This document shows positions 13,764 through 23,491 of a stretch of DNA of 46,265 nucleotides, in pieces. The stretch comes from an uncultured Oscillospiraceae bacterium (lineage in GTDB: Bacteria > Bacillota > Clostridia > Oscillospirales > Oscillospiraceae), in NCBI GenBank assembly GCA_947626345.1, contig CANQSF010000020.1, positions 1 through 46,265 of the forward strand, read 5' to 3'. A program made the position numbers and the translations under genes. The notes under the pieces were generated by a model. That model ran no database searches, was not told where the DNA came from, and worked only from the letters and a program-made list of their open reading frames with translations. Each line of letters opens with the position of its first letter. Position 1 is the stretch's first letter.

Positions 13764-16349
13764 TCACTCGATGAGCATGGCGAAGATGGCCGCTTGACAG
13801 GTCTCCTCCGTGCCGGCGTAGTAGTCGATGCCCAGGGCGAACTCGCCGCCGCCCTCCAGGGTCCGCAGGCCCCGGATCAGGATGTATTCGCAGGTGATGC
13901 TGTCGTGCTCCGGGGACGGCCGGTAGTGGATGAAGCGGCCGAATTTGGTGCGGAAGAAGACCTCCGCGTGGCCCACGCCCGCCACCAGGCCGATGGGGCC
14001 CGTGGCATGGAGGAACTTCTGCTCGATCCGGGCGCGGATGCTGTCCGTGTCCGCCCTTGTCTTGAAGTCCATGGGCGTATAGACGGCGCCCTTCGACCCC
14101 AGCTCAAAGGTCTGGGCAAGGTAGCTGTGGATCTGGTCCTCGTTGGGCGCGGTCTGATCCAGGCCGCCGTGGAGCCTGTTCCACAGATCCTCCACCGCGC
14201 TGTCGCTGGCGGACAGATAGCCCAGATTGGCGAGGATCGTGTGGATGGAGCAGGGGAAGCAGGACTGCTGGTACTTCATCAGCTTGTAGAAGAAGTACTG
14301 GTCAAAGCGATACCACGCGCCCCGGCCGCTGGCGGTGGGCACGCCCGGCAAAGGCACGCCGCCGGCCACGATGGGCTCCAAGGGCACGTCCACATCGGAG
14401 GGCGCGGCAGGAAGAGCGGCCTGCTCCTTCTCGCTCTCCTCCGCCGCCTGCTGGGCCTGGGCGGAGGCGGGGCCGCCCTGCTGCGCCGCGGACATGGCCT
14501 TTTTCCGGATGCGCTCCAGCTTTTGCCGCAGAGACACCAGCGAGGCGTCCGGCCCGGCGCTGCGCACCTTGTTGGTCCCCAGGATATCGTCGAAGGTGAT
14601 CGTATCGGCCAGAAGGCCGCTGGCGTCGAAGCTGAAGGGCAGCAGCTCGCCATAGGGATCGCTGCCGGTGTCCTCATACCGCGGCCCGTCAGGCATGGGG
14701 TTTTGCTTGAGATAATCATCCAGGCTGGCCCGGGCCGCGGTCTCCTGGGGCGTGCCGGGCATGAAGGAGTTGGCGTCCATGGCCGGGTCGCCCGCGGGGC
14801 TGCCCAGCAGGGGCATCGTCCTGGGGTTCGCCTCATAGTTCTGGGACGGGGTCTGGGGCATGGCCGCGCCGTCGTCAAAGCCGGGGCCGAAGGAGCTCAT
14901 ATCGCCCATGTTGTCCGTGGGGCTCATCACATACCACGGCATCAGGGTCCAGCCGTAGATGCTCACATCCCGCTGGCCCACCGGGGCCAGGATCTTGTCC
15001 ATCACCACCCACCAGTTGTCCCATGCGAGGCCGGTCTCCTCCAGGATCCGCACGTGGATGTTCCGCACGTTGGCCGGCAGTATCAACTCCGTCTGGAAAA
15101 ACACCGTGCGCCAGACGCCGCTGCCGCTCCAGTGCTTTTGCGTCACGACGGTGTTCCCGTTCTGGTCGAAGGTGATCTCCTCCCAGTCCACATAGAAGAT
15201 GGCCACATACACGCCGCCGTGATACAGCTTCAGCGTGCTGGAGGTGAACTCCTGGGAGTCGGTGGTTATATACTCGGTGTTGCCCTGGATGTGGGCGATG
15301 GCGTTGTCCTTCAGGAACGTGGTGGTGTACACCAGGGGCATGGCCGGGTTGTCGCCCGTCAGCTCCAGGTTGGACTGGATGAGCTGGTTGACCTGATCGA
15401 GGATATTGTCCTCGTTCAGGTTGCCGTTGATGAACACCGGCTTGCCGCCCACCGTGATGACGGTGCAGTTGATCTGCCTGTTGAGATTTTTTGTCTTGAG
15501 GTCGTCGCTGGTGGTGACGGTGCCTTTCTGGAATTCCAGCGAGCCGTCCAGATGGGCCTTCAGCTCGGTGGAGCTCATGTTGGACGTCAGCAGCACATAG
15601 ACCTCCCGGCCGTACTGCACATTCTGCACATAGACCGGCGGGTCCTTTTCATCGATCTTTCCGGCCAGGTCCTGCCAGGTGACGCTCTCGTCGAAGATGT
15701 CCGCCGGGTCCACGGGCTGCTCCACAGACACCGTGTAGAAGATCTGGCGGAACATGACGAGATAGGCCGAGGACTCCTGTTTGGAGATGGAGTCGAAGTT
15801 GATGCCCAGCTTCCCCTTCAGATAGGACACGTCCACGCCGAACTGCAGGGCCATCTCGCTCTCGTTGTAGAGGATGTTCCGCTTGAATTCGGTGTTGGCG
15901 GCGATGGTGAACTGCTGAGACTTGGTATCCAGCCAGTGGCCTATGAGCTTGTTGATGCCCGCGCTGACGCCGGCGAAGTCCATGGTATCGGGGACGAGGC
16001 TGTTGTCGTCGGTCAGCCCCGGCAGGTCGATGGTGATCCTCCGGGGCGCTTTGGGCACCACAAGAGGGTCGGGCACGCCCTCCACCAGCTTCTGGTTGGC
16101 CAGCAGCAGCGCGCCGGGATAGGTGATATCCCGCCGGGCGTTGGGCACCGCGATGTCAAAGGAGCCGCTGACCGTGTGCTTGGTCTTGGTGACGACCACG
16201 AACTTCTGGGGGGTCAGCTCACCTGTGCGGGGGATAAAGCTGGTTATGCTGCTGCCGGGGAAGGCCAGGATCTCCTCCGGAACATAGCGCAGAGCTCTGA
16301 TCTGCTGGTTGATCTGCTGGGCGTTGGGGCCGTTGTTTACAGTTGCCAT
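13764..16349 (-). CDS. cholesterol-dependent-cytolysin-like protein fused to a C-terminal cysteine-hydrolase-like domain (861 aa)
   Basis: Residues about 10-475 follow the thiol-activated cytolysin (CDC) family. [18 protein letters not shown] and [16 protein letters not shown] match the pore-forming core. Residues 437-447 read [11 protein letters not shown], against ECTGLAWEWWR in pneumolysin. TLMP at 468-471 keeps the Thr-Leu pair used for cholesterol recognition. The undecapeptide Cys is replaced by Glu438. A Pro/Gly- and then Ala/Gln/Glu-rich linker follows (475-680). Residues 680-861 form a second domain with [16 protein letters not shown] (Cys697/Cys700) and GVGHAEVFF (His794), resembling papain-like or C39-like hydrolases. 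No signal peptide is present. AAGGAG precedes the ATG. It is first in the cluster with GH25-LysM, ImmA-like and membrane genes; no clear promoter is visible. Confidence 0.82.
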   Translation of the reverse strand: MATVNNGPNAQQINQQIRALRYVPEEILAFPGSSITSFIPRTGELTPQKFVVVTKTKHTVSGSFDIAVPNARRDITYPGALLLANQKLVEGVPDPLVVPKAPRRITIDLPGLTDDNSLVPDTMDFAGVSAGINKLIGHWLDTKSQQFTIAANTEFKRNILYNESEMALQFGVDVSYLKGKLGINFDSISKQESSAYLVMFRQIFYTVSVEQPVDPADIFDESVTWQDLAGKIDEKDPPVYVQNVQYGREVYVLLTSNMSSTELKAHLDGSLEFQKGTVTTSDDLKTKNLNRQINCTVITVGGKPVFINGNLNEDNILDQVNQLIQSNLELTGDNPAMPLVYTTTFLKDNAIAHIQGNTEYITTDSQEFTSSTLKLYHGGVYVAIFYVDWEEITFDQNGNTVVTQKHWSGSGVWRTVFFQTELILPANVRNIHVRILEETGLAWDNWWVVMDKILAPVGQRDVSIYGWTLMPWYVMSPTDNMGDMSSFGPGFDDGAAMPQTPSQNYEANPRTMPLLGSPAGDPAMDANSFMPGTPQETAARASLDDYLKQNPMPDGPRYEDTGSDPYGELLPFSFDASGLLADTITFDDILGTNKVRSAGPDASLVSLRQKLERIRKKAMSAAQQGGPASAQAQQAAEESEKEQAALPAAPSDVDVPLEPIVAGGVPLPGVPTASGRGAWYRFDQYFFYKLMKYQQSCFPCSIHTILANLGYLSASDSAVEDLWNRLHGGLDQTAPNEDQIHSYLAQTFELGSKGAVYTPMDFKTRADTDSIRARIEQKFLHATGPIGLVAGVGHAEVFFRTKFGRFIHYRPSPEHDSITCEYILIRGLRTLEGGGEFALGIDYYAGTEETCQAAIFAMLIE

Positions 16350-16464
16350 GTGTATCGCTCCTTTTTATGTTTTTGTATTGATTTGACGGCTATATCTGCG
16401 ACCGGCCAAAGCCGGTCCCGGGATGATGGGGATCGCAAAAGGGTCTGACTGCCATGGGGAAGGA

Positions 16465-19400
16465 TCACCTGTACTGACGGCGTCTCACCACTGCCGTCAG
16501 GCAAATGACACAGAAACCCAAAACGCCTCCCCAAAGGGCCATCCCGCTGTCATCGGCGGTATGGGGCGCCCTGCCCTCCCCGCCGCTCTGCCCGCCGCCT
16601 TGACCGGGCCCGTGTGGCTCCGGTGTGGCGCTGGGCTCCGGCGTGGCACTGGGACCCGGCGTATCGCTGGGCTCCGGCGTGGCGTCCGGCCCCGCCGGCG
16701 GCCCCGGGTCCACCGTCTGCTCATAGTCGGGCACGCCGTCTCCATCAGCGTCCTCCGCCCAGACCGCATAGACGGTCACGTCCGCCTGACCGAAGACCAC
16801 CTCGTCCACGATGCCGGCCGCCGCCTCGCCGTATCGGTCGGTCACCAGGGCGTCCTGCCTCGTTCTGCTCCATCCCAGGAATACCGCGCCTGTGCGCCCG
16901 AAGGCCGGGTCCGGCCACGCCAGGGCCACAAGCTCGCCGGCTCTGTGCCTTCCCTCGTCGAGCGGCGCGCTGCCGGCCGTATGGCCATTCCCATCGTAGG
17001 TCAGCCGGTAGAGCCCGTACCAGACGTTGACGAACTCCGCCCTCCCGTCGGGCATCCGGGCCGTGAGCGTCCCGATCTGGCTGCCGCCGATGGTATAGCC
17101 GTGGGTGTCCTGTGCGGCAGGCTGGGTCTCCGTCACGGTCCATCTGGTACCGATGGGCAGTCCGCTGATGGTGACCGTCCCGCCCTTTTGCAGCGTGACC
17201 GTATCCCCGTCGGCGACAGCGTCCGCCTCCGTACCGGCGCACGGATAGCGGCCATCCAGGGGCGCGCCGGAGGAGCCCCACGCCAGATCGACCGTGAAGC
17301 TGAATACATCGTCGTTCTCGTCCGGACCGCCCTCCACCGTCTTAGCGATGCACAGGGTGCCGGTCTGCACCGTCGCCGTCACCGCGTTGGACGAAGCGTC
17401 GGGCCCGTCTTCCATGGAGGCGTGGGCCACGTTCACATAGTTGCCGCTCACAGTCGTTTCCGGCACGCTTGCCGTGAAGGACACCGTCCTTTCCTCGCCG
17501 GGGCCCAGCTCCGGGATGTTCCAGACGATGGAGCCGTCCGTCAGGGCGCCCTCCGCCGTGAACTCCTCCACCGTCAGGCCCTCCGGCACCCCGTCGGTGA
17601 CGGATACGCCGGCCGCCGGGAGGGCTCTGTCGGCATTGCGCACCGTTATCGTGTACACGATGGTATCCCCCGGCACGACGTAAACGGTCTCGCCGCCGGC
17701 GCCGGTCCGCGGGACGCTCTGCATCTTGGTGAGCCGCAGGCCGAAGGGCGTGTTTATAAAGATGCGCCAGTCGTTCTTTTCGGCGTTGATGGCCCCCTCC
17801 GCCCTCTCGCCGGGCGTCTCGGTCCCCGTGTCCGGGTCCTTCACGCTGGTGCGGTAGCCGGCCGCCGGCGTCTGCACGATGGTATACCTTGTTCCCACGG
17901 GTATCCCATACAGGGAGATCGCCTGACCCTCCCGCAGCTTCACCACGGCGGCGCCGCCGCTGAGATCCAGCTCGCCGCCCTTGGGGGCCGTGACGTCCCG
18001 GCCCTCATAGCCGGAGGCGATCAGCCCCATATAGGGATAGACGCCCCACGCCTCCTGGCCCTCCAGGGTGATCGTGTATTCAAATTCTGTGTCCCCGGCC
18101 TCGCCGCGGCTCTCCTCCGGCAGCACGCTGCCGATGCGGAGCCAGTTTTTCACCACCGTGAGCTGCACCGTATTGGTAGCTTTCTCGCCGGCCGCGCCCG
18201 CCAGGTCATAGGACACCAGCGCCGTGTTTTGATATGTATTCACATTCTGCACCACCGGCGCGACGACGCAGAAGGTGAACGTCTCCGTGGCCCCGGCCCT
18301 GATCGTCACATCCTTCCATGTGACGGTCCCGCCTACCGTCATCCCCTGCTGAAGGCCCGTGCCGGCCTCGCCTTCGTAGACGCCCTGGACCCTATTGACG
18401 CCGTTGGTGCTGACGGTTCCCTCGTCCACCGCCAGCTTCAGGCGCGTGCCGTCGTCGCCGTCGGCGCTGGGGATGTGGTCCGTCACCGTGACGGTCACAT
18501 CGTGCTGCTCGTCCCGGTTGGTGACCGTGATGATGTATTTCACGTGCTCGCCGGCGCCCACCGTAAGGCTCTCCAGCCGCTCGCTGATCTCCGCTGCGCC
18601 GGTGTCGTCCGTCTCCGCCTGCGTAAGGCTGACCGCGATCCCCGTGGGGATATTGGTAAAGGTGTGGGCAGCGGGCTCGGACGCCGCGCGCAGGGTGCCG
18701 GAGGCGGTAAGCGTCCCGCTCTGCCCGTCCAGCAGCTGTGTGTACATCGCCGGATCGTCCAGCGTCTCGCTGACAGAATAGGCTGTGCCGTCCGGAAGGC
18801 GGAAGGAGGCCGTCTGGCCGTGCTGCAGCGTGAACGTGCCCGCGCCGCCGTCGAGCTCCATGGACCGCTCCGTCTCCTCCGGCGCGACGCCGCCGCCGGT
18901 GACGGTATACGCCAGAGCGCCGCCCAGCTCGCTGTCTGAGAACGACGCGCGGAAGGTGAACGGCTCCTGCTTCTCCGCCGGATCGGCGCTGTCCACCGTC
19001 TTGCTGATGTTCAGGACCGCCGCGTCGGCAACGTTGGTCACCACCGCCTCGTTGATCACGTCTGCCTGGATGACGCCCTCGGCCCCGGCGATCTCCGGCT
19101 CGAATCGGTCCGCCGACTCCGTCACCGTGTATCCCGTGCCGATGGGGACGCCCAGTATAACGACGGACTGCCCGTCCTTCAGAAAGACCGTGAGCGTATC
19201 GTCCTCCCCCAGCGTCAGCGTATCGGCGAGATCGCCGTCCCGCCACGTCCGGAAGCTCCGGGGCAGATCGTCGCCGGACAGCTTGACCTGGATGGGGAAC
19301 GTCTCGTCCGTGGCGACGCCCTCCACCTTTTTGCTGATGCGGAGCCAATCCGCCACGGCCACGAGCCGCACTTCGTTGGACGCCTCCGTTTTTTCTTCCC

Positions 19401-22400
19401 GGCCCTCCCAGTAGGTCACGTCGGCCTTGTTGACATAGACCGTCTCCTTTTCCACGAGGGGCGTGCGCACCGTATAGGTGAGCGTTTCGCTGCCGTCGGC
19501 CGGGATGGTCACACGCGACCAGGTGATGACGCCCGCGGACTGGCTGACAGCGCCTGCCGTAGCGCCGCCGCTGACATAGGTCAGTCCCTCCGGCAGCGCG
19601 TCGCGCAGACTGACGATGACCGGCACCACCTCGATCCGGTTTCTGATCGTGACGGTGAACTCCGCCTCCGCCAAGGACCCCACGGTGGCGTAGCCGGTCA
19701 GGGCCTTCTCCACCTCGATGCCCATGGGCGTGTTGGTGAACGCGGCTTCGCTGACGGCGGCCGCCGTGATGCTGCCGGTATCCCCCGTCTTTTTGATGGA
19801 GTAGTCATCCTCGTCCACGTCTTCCGTGACCGAATAGCGCGTGCCGCCCGGCAGGGCGATGGACGCGGTCTGGCCGTTCTTCAGCATGAGCGTGCCAGTG
19901 TACGCGCCATCCTCCAAGCGCAGCTCTATCCGCCCCTGGCCGCCGTCGCTGAGCGTATACGCCGCCGCGCAGGAGCCATCCTCCTGGCGGAAGAAGTCGT
20001 TCTCATGGCCGACCGTGGCGGGATCGTCCTCCGGCAGGGTGAACGTGACCGTGAAGGGGAATGCTCCCTGCAATTCCTCGTCGCTATAGCTGATGACCGT
20101 CTTGCCGATGCTCAGCGTCCCCAGGTTGGACACGAACCACACGTCCACCTCGCCGCCATCGGGCACCGGCTCCCATAAAAACTGATTCGGATTCTTCGCA
20201 CTGTTCTTTTTTTCGTCGTATTTATACCACTTGATCGCGCCGCCCAGCAGGGCCTTTGCCTCGGCGTTTTTTGTGTCGTACACCACGTTGAGGCCCTCCA
20301 GATCGGCGTCGCCCTCCAGGCGGAAGAAATTCTCCCGCCGGAACACATACCAGTCGTCTTCTCCGTAGGTGATCCCAGCCGCTTGTCCCGCCTGGATATC
20401 GGACGCGTCGAACCGGCCGCCGGTACCCTCCACCTGAAAGCGCCGGATCTCGCTTCCGTCGCTGGTCTTGGCGTTGAAGGTCACGTAATAGGTATAGCTG
20501 GGCGCCCGGGCCGTCCAGAGGGCGGTCAGATAGAGCACATACCGCTGCTCCTGCTCGTCGTAGCACTGGCCGCAATGCCAGATCTCATCGATGGGCATGG
20601 CGGCGGTGGGCGCGTAAAGAAGATAGTCCGCGGCATCCTCCGTTATCTGTCCGGTCTTGTCCAGCGCGTTGCCCTCCGCGTCCGTGACCACCCAGCCCTG
20701 GAATTGCGCCGGCCGCTGCGCCGCGCTGTCCTTCGGCGAGGTAGAATGGATCGTGACGATGTTGGAGATCCCCGTGCCGGAGTAGCTGCCGGTGCCGCCC
20801 ACGATCCCGTACAGGCTCCCGTGGTTGCCGTCGAGCGCGCCGGTATCGCGGTTGTCCCACTCGCCAGGGATGCTCTCTCCGTCCGCGAAGACAGGCATGC
20901 CGGTGACGCCGCCCTCGCCGAAGGTCACGCCGCGATTGACGGCGGCGCCGTTGCCGTCCATGTACTGGATCACATACCGCACAGGCACGGCGGATATGCT
21001 CAGCCGCCCCACCGCCGGCGCCGTACCGTTGTAGTACTCCGGGCCAGTCCCCAGACGGAGGTAGTACCAATCCCCGTCGCTGTCGCTGTGGTAAAAATGT
21101 ATATCGCTCTCGTTCGACGCTCCCCAGGGAAGGGGATTGCCCGTCTGATCGGCGAACACCACGTTCCCGCTCGCGACGTCGCTGTTGCGCCACTCATAGC
21201 CGCTCTGGAGCCGGAAGCGGACGTTGGTATAGTTTTTATAGCTGTCGCCGGCGTCATAATGGAATTCTTTCCCGTTCCGTGTGGAACCCACCGGCTTCGA
21301 CTGGACTGCATCGACCCATCTGCCACTGCTCGCACTTGCATCCCACAGGTAAAACTGGATCTCGACCCCGGTGGAATCGTCCACCACGATCTCCTCCCCG
21401 CCGGCAGTGCCATGCAGGTTCCCGCCGGTGATGACCACATCCCGGGAGGCGCCGGTGACCTGGAGGGTATACGTGGTGAACTTTGTGCTCCCTTCGCGCT
21501 GGCCAGAGAGCACCACCGTCGTGCCGGACGGCAGCACCGTGGTCGCCGTCGCACTGTCATACTTCCCCGAGTGGTCCACATATGGGATCTTCAGCCCCGT
21601 GCCGTTTATCTCCAAAGAATCCAGGAAAAAGCCGTAACCATAACCTATATATACCGTGGTAGTAAACGACCAGGTGAGGTCATACGTCCCGTCATCGTTC
21701 CATTGGACTTGAAGGTCTTTTACAGATGACGACGAACCTTTTTGCAGCGTCACTGCGTTTCTTGTTGTATCCGATGATACGCGGTCGCCCTTTCCGGTGT
21801 AATCTGTATTCATCCAAAAATCCGGACGGAAAGTGAAGGTTTTCTTCTCCTCTAAAACCACCCGCACGGTCTGGTCGGCGGAGACGGTCTTTCCCTCGCC
21901 GCCGATCTGATAGGTGCCGGACGACGCGTACTTGCCGGGCCCCTTGACAGAGTCGATCTCCGCACCGGCCTCGCTCTGCTTGTAGACCAGCTCCTCCCCC
22001 AGGGCGTGGTCCCCATACCCGTCCACAGGGAACACCTCGGTCCCCTCAGTGAAGCCCTCCGTATCCCCTATATACACCCTGGCGGTGTAGCCCGCCGGCG
22101 CAGCCACGTCCACGGACGCCCGCTTATCCTTCGTCTCCGTTGCCCGCCGGACGCCGAAAACAGAGTCCAGGGGGAATCGGTCCGTGGCGTCCTCGCCGTT
22201 CAAATACACCTCATATTGGATGGCGTATTCTGTGGGGACATACTGGACGGCGAACAGATGCGCGCTGGCCGCGCTCTCCGGCAGGACGGTGGCGCTCATC
22301 GTGCCGACGGAGCCGGCGGCGGAGAAAAAGACGTAGTCCTTCTCCTGCGGCGCGCCCCCGCCGGTGTCCGGGATGGTGACGGTCACCATCCCGATCCTCG

Positions 22401-22980
22401 ATATGATCGTCCCGTTCAGGCGCAGGGCAGCAAACTCCATCCCGTCCACCGTTGGGAACATGGATGCATCCACGTCGCCGGTGGCCTTGTCCGGCCACTG
22501 CCCTACGGTGTAGCCGCCTTCGTTGGTCTGAAAGGCGTTCAGATCGCCGTAGCTTGCCGTCTCCAGGCCGGTGGCGCTCAGGAGCTGGAAGCGGAAATAC
22601 GTCTCCGGGACCGGTTTTTCGTTGAAAAGCGCCATCGGGACGATCTGCTGCAGCGAATCGAGGGAGATGCCGTCGCCGATCGCCGCGTCCAGCTCCGGCA
22701 GCGTATCCACCGCGTCAGACGACGGCGCCGCGGGGCCATCCTCCAAAGGGCCGGCTGTGCCTTCGTCCTGTCCCTGGGCAGCAAAAATGCCAGACTGCAC
22801 CTCCTGCTCAGCAGAGGATGCATCTGGCTGCAATAACTCCCTATCCGATTCGTTCTCTTCCTGCCCGCCGTCGTCTGCCGCGGGCACAGCGGTACTGGCC
22901 GGGGTCGCCTCCGGCTCAGTCAGATCTTCAACGTACCCCCCCCCCGGCGGTTTCCGCTGCACTCCGTGCAGCCTGTTCAC
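16465..22980 (-). CDS. giant sortase-type surface protein, body frame (out of frame with its signal peptide)
   Basis: 2,171 codons are open from a GTG that lacks a ribosome site, so the true start is upstream across the G10 tract (see 22928-23092). After an acidic N-terminal region come repeated beta domains typical of long adhesins: several prealbumin/DUF5979-like modules (e.g. LRISKKVEGVATDETFPIQV, LNISKTVDSADPAEKQ, LCIAKTVEGGPDEND) alternating with DUF11-like modules (e.g. PEGLTYVSGGATAGAVSQ). An InlB B-repeat-like module near the end contains LTYDGNGHTAGSAPLDEGRH. The C-terminus has a Pro/Ser/Thr repeat (PGPSATPEPSATPEP), then APHTADDSG resembling a sortase motif, one helix and RRRQYR. 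Expected to be covalently wall-anchored. No sortase gene is in the window. The cytolysin gene follows 115 nt later. Confidence 0.85.
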   Translation of the reverse strand: MNRLHGVQRKPPGGGYVEDLTEPEATPASTAVPAADDGGQEENESDRELLQPDASSAEQEVQSGIFAAQGQDEGTAGPLEDGPAAPSSDAVDTLPELDAAIGDGISLDSLQQIVPMALFNEKPVPETYFRFQLLSATGLETASYGDLNAFQTNEGGYTVGQWPDKATGDVDASMFPTVDGMEFAALRLNGTIISRIGMVTVTIPDTGGGAPQEKDYVFFSAAGSVGTMSATVLPESAASAHLFAVQYVPTEYAIQYEVYLNGEDATDRFPLDSVFGVRRATETKDKRASVDVAAPAGYTARVYIGDTEGFTEGTEVFPVDGYGDHALGEELVYKQSEAGAEIDSVKGPGKYASSGTYQIGGEGKTVSADQTVRVVLEEKKTFTFRPDFWMNTDYTGKGDRVSSDTTRNAVTLQKGSSSSVKDLQVQWNDDGTYDLTWSFTTTVYIGYGYGFFLDSLEINGTGLKIPYVDHSGKYDSATATTVLPSGTTVVLSGQREGSTKFTTYTLQVTGASRDVVITGGNLHGTAGGEEIVVDDSTGVEIQFYLWDASASSGRWVDAVQSKPVGSTRNGKEFHYDAGDSYKNYTNVRFRLQSGYEWRNSDVASGNVVFADQTGNPLPWGASNESDIHFYHSDSDGDWYYLRLGTGPEYYNGTAPAVGRLSISAVPVRYVIQYMDGNGAAVNRGVTFGEGGVTGMPVFADGESIPGEWDNRDTGALDGNHGSLYGIVGGTGSYSGTGISNIVTIHSTSPKDSAAQRPAQFQGWVVTDAEGNALDKTGQITEDAADYLLYAPTAAMPIDEIWHCGQCYDEQEQRYVLYLTALWTARAPSYTYYVTFNAKTSDGSEIRRFQVEGTGGRFDASDIQAGQAAGITYGEDDWYVFRRENFFRLEGDADLEGLNVVYDTKNAEAKALLGGAIKWYKYDEKKNSAKNPNQFLWEPVPDGGEVDVWFVSNLGTLSIGKTVISYSDEELQGAFPFTVTFTLPEDDPATVGHENDFFRQEDGSCAAAYTLSDGGQGRIELRLEDGAYTGTLMLKNGQTASIALPGGTRYSVTEDVDEDDYSIKKTGDTGSITAAAVSEAAFTNTPMGIEVEKALTGYATVGSLAEAEFTVTIRNRIEVVPVIVSLRDALPEGLTYVSGGATAGAVSQSAGVITWSRVTIPADGSETLTYTVRTPLVEKETVYVNKADVTYWEGREEKTEASNEVRLVAVADWLRISKKVEGVATDETFPIQVKLSGDDLPRSFRTWRDGDLADTLTLGEDDTLTVFLKDGQSVVILGVPIGTGYTVTESADRFEPEIAGAEGVIQADVINEAVVTNVADAAVLNISKTVDSADPAEKQEPFTFRASFSDSELGGALAYTVTGGGVAPEETERSMELDGGAGTFTLQHGQTASFRLPDGTAYSVSETLDDPAMYTQLLDGQSGTLTASGTLRAASEPAAHTFTNIPTGIAVSLTQAETDDTGAAEISERLESLTVGAGEHVKYIITVTNRDEQHDVTVTVTDHIPSADGDDGTRLKLAVDEGTVSTNGVNRVQGVYEGEAGTGLQQGMTVGGTVTWKDVTIRAGATETFTFCVVAPVVQNVNTYQNTALVSYDLAGAAGEKATNTVQLTVVKNWLRIGSVLPEESRGEAGDTEFEYTITLEGQEAWGVYPYMGLIASGYEGRDVTAPKGGELDLSGGAAVVKLREGQAISLYGIPVGTRYTIVQTPAAGYRTSVKDPDTGTETPGERAEGAINAEKNDWRIFINTPFGLRLTKMQSVPRTGAGGETVYVVPGDTIVYTITVRNADRALPAAGVSVTDGVPEGLTVEEFTAEGALTDGSIVWNIPELGPGEERTVSFTASVPETTVSGNYVNVAHASMEDGPDASSNAVTATVQTGTLCIAKTVEGGPDENDDVFSFTVDLAWGSSGAPLDGRYPCAGTEADAVADGDTVTLQKGGTVTISGLPIGTRWTVTETQPAAQDTHGYTIGGSQIGTLTARMPDGRAEFVNVWYGLYRLTYDGNGHTAGSAPLDEGRHRAGELVALAWPDPAFGRTGAVFLGWSRTRQDALVTDRYGEAAAGIVDEVVFGQADVTVYAVWAEDADGDGVPDYEQTVDPGPPAGPDATPEPSDTPGPSATPEPSATPEPHGPGQGGGQSGGEGRAPHTADDSGMALWGGVLGFCVICLTAVVRRRQYR

Positions 22981-23092
22981 CGGGCTCCTCCGGGGTCATC
23001 GCCGCGCTGTGGGCAGTCATGCCAAACTGGAGCAGCATCGTCAGCGCGCACAGTGCTCCCGCCAAACTTCTGGCTGTTGACCTTCTCGCCAT
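22928..23092 (-). CDS. signal-peptide exon-like ORF of the surface protein (true start, ends after G10)
   Basis: The ATG at 23092 has GGAGGAAGG upstream and begins MARRSTARSLAGALCALTML, a clear signal peptide with cleavage near AHSAA. The frame runs through the G10 tract and stops two codons later (GGGVR, TGA). With nine Gs the reading would pass directly into the body frame (GGGYVEDLTEPE). This is therefore the real 5' end of the 2.2-kb-residue protein, interrupted in this sequence by one base. The reported sequence is either the OFF phase or contains a homopolymer error. Confidence 0.85.
   Translation of the reverse strand: MARRSTARSLAGALCALTMLLQFGMTAHSAAMTPEEPGEQAARSAAETAGGGVR
22936..22945 (-). 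repeat. homopolymer G10 tract inside a surface-protein gene
   Basis: Ten consecutive Gs (C on the plus strand), about 50 codons into the gene. 9 or 12 Gs restore one continuous frame; 10 gives early termination. Confidence 0.92.
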
Positions 23093-23126
23093 GGATCCTT
23101 CCTCCTCGCTAAAATGCTGGGACACG

Positions 23127-23152
23127 CCTATGCGAGATACACCTCACATAGG
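23127..23152. promoter_or_regulatory. inverted repeat in the leader of the surface-protein gene
   Basis: Arms CCTATGCGAG (23127-23136) and CTCACATAGG (23143-23152), 9 of 10 paired, loop of 6 nt. It lies between the promoter and the start codon and could be a 5'-UTR hairpin or a regulator site. Confidence 0.55.
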
Positions 23153-23165
23153 ATAGCATATCACT

Positions 23166-23194
23166 AAAATATAAAATCGCGACGAGAATGTCAA
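23166..23194 (-). promoter_or_regulatory. promoter of the giant surface protein
   Basis: On the minus strand, TTGACA (23194-23189), 17 nt, TATTTT (23171-23166), about 75 nt upstream of the ATG at 23092. Confidence 0.75.
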
Positions 23195-23234
23195 GACTTT
23201 TATTTCAGATCAAACGTATCACCGCTCGCTGTTT

Positions 23235-23363
23235 TCACTGCAGCAGGCACAATATGAGCCCGTACACCACGCTGGCGGTGAGGCCGAAGGTGATCACCGG
23301 CCCGGCGATGGTGAACATCTTCGCCGCCGTGCCCAGGATGAAGCCTTCCGCTGCTGTCAATGA
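23235..23363 (-). pseudogene. spoVAC: spoVAC, 3' remnant cut by the integrative element
   Basis: The last ~40 codons, beginning at AEGFILGTAAKMFTIAGPVI, match the C-terminal end of SpoVAC. From memory, Bacillus SpoVAC there reads EGLVLGVATNMFKLAGNVIV. SpoVAC is an inner-membrane protein of the spore dipicolinate channel. To the right of about 23346 the similarity stops and the frame continues into unrelated sequence (open from 23465). The 5' part of spoVAC should lie at the other end of the element, outside the window. Unless an intact copy exists or the element excises in the mother cell, sporulation may be affected. Confidence 0.75.
23346..23363. other. att-like core A (chromosome/element junction in spoVAC)
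   Basis: TTCCGCTGCTGTCAATGA matches core B (25722-25739) at 16 of 18 positions in direct orientation. Both copies encode the peptide SLTAAE on the minus strand. It marks the left junction with spoVAC. Confidence 0.7.
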
Positions 23364-23491
23364 AGGACCAAACTTTTCGTGTCGAACGGAGGGTTCGGGG
23401 CGCGGTAAATCGGGCAATTTGTCGTCATATGGCCCGAGCGACTCCAAATGACTGGCACAGGCCAAAGCCGCTGAAGCATTCCCTTATCGCT

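Noticed and set aside
13737..16448. 903-codon open frame on the plus strand opposite the cytolysin gene
   Set aside because: It is a codon-bias shadow. It lacks a ribosome site and recognisable motifs, while the minus strand encodes clear CDC motifs.
16423..18939. 838-codon plus-strand frame opposite the surface protein
   Set aside because: Arg/Gly/His-rich composition typical of the antisense of a GC-rich gene. The minus strand has coherent repeat domains.
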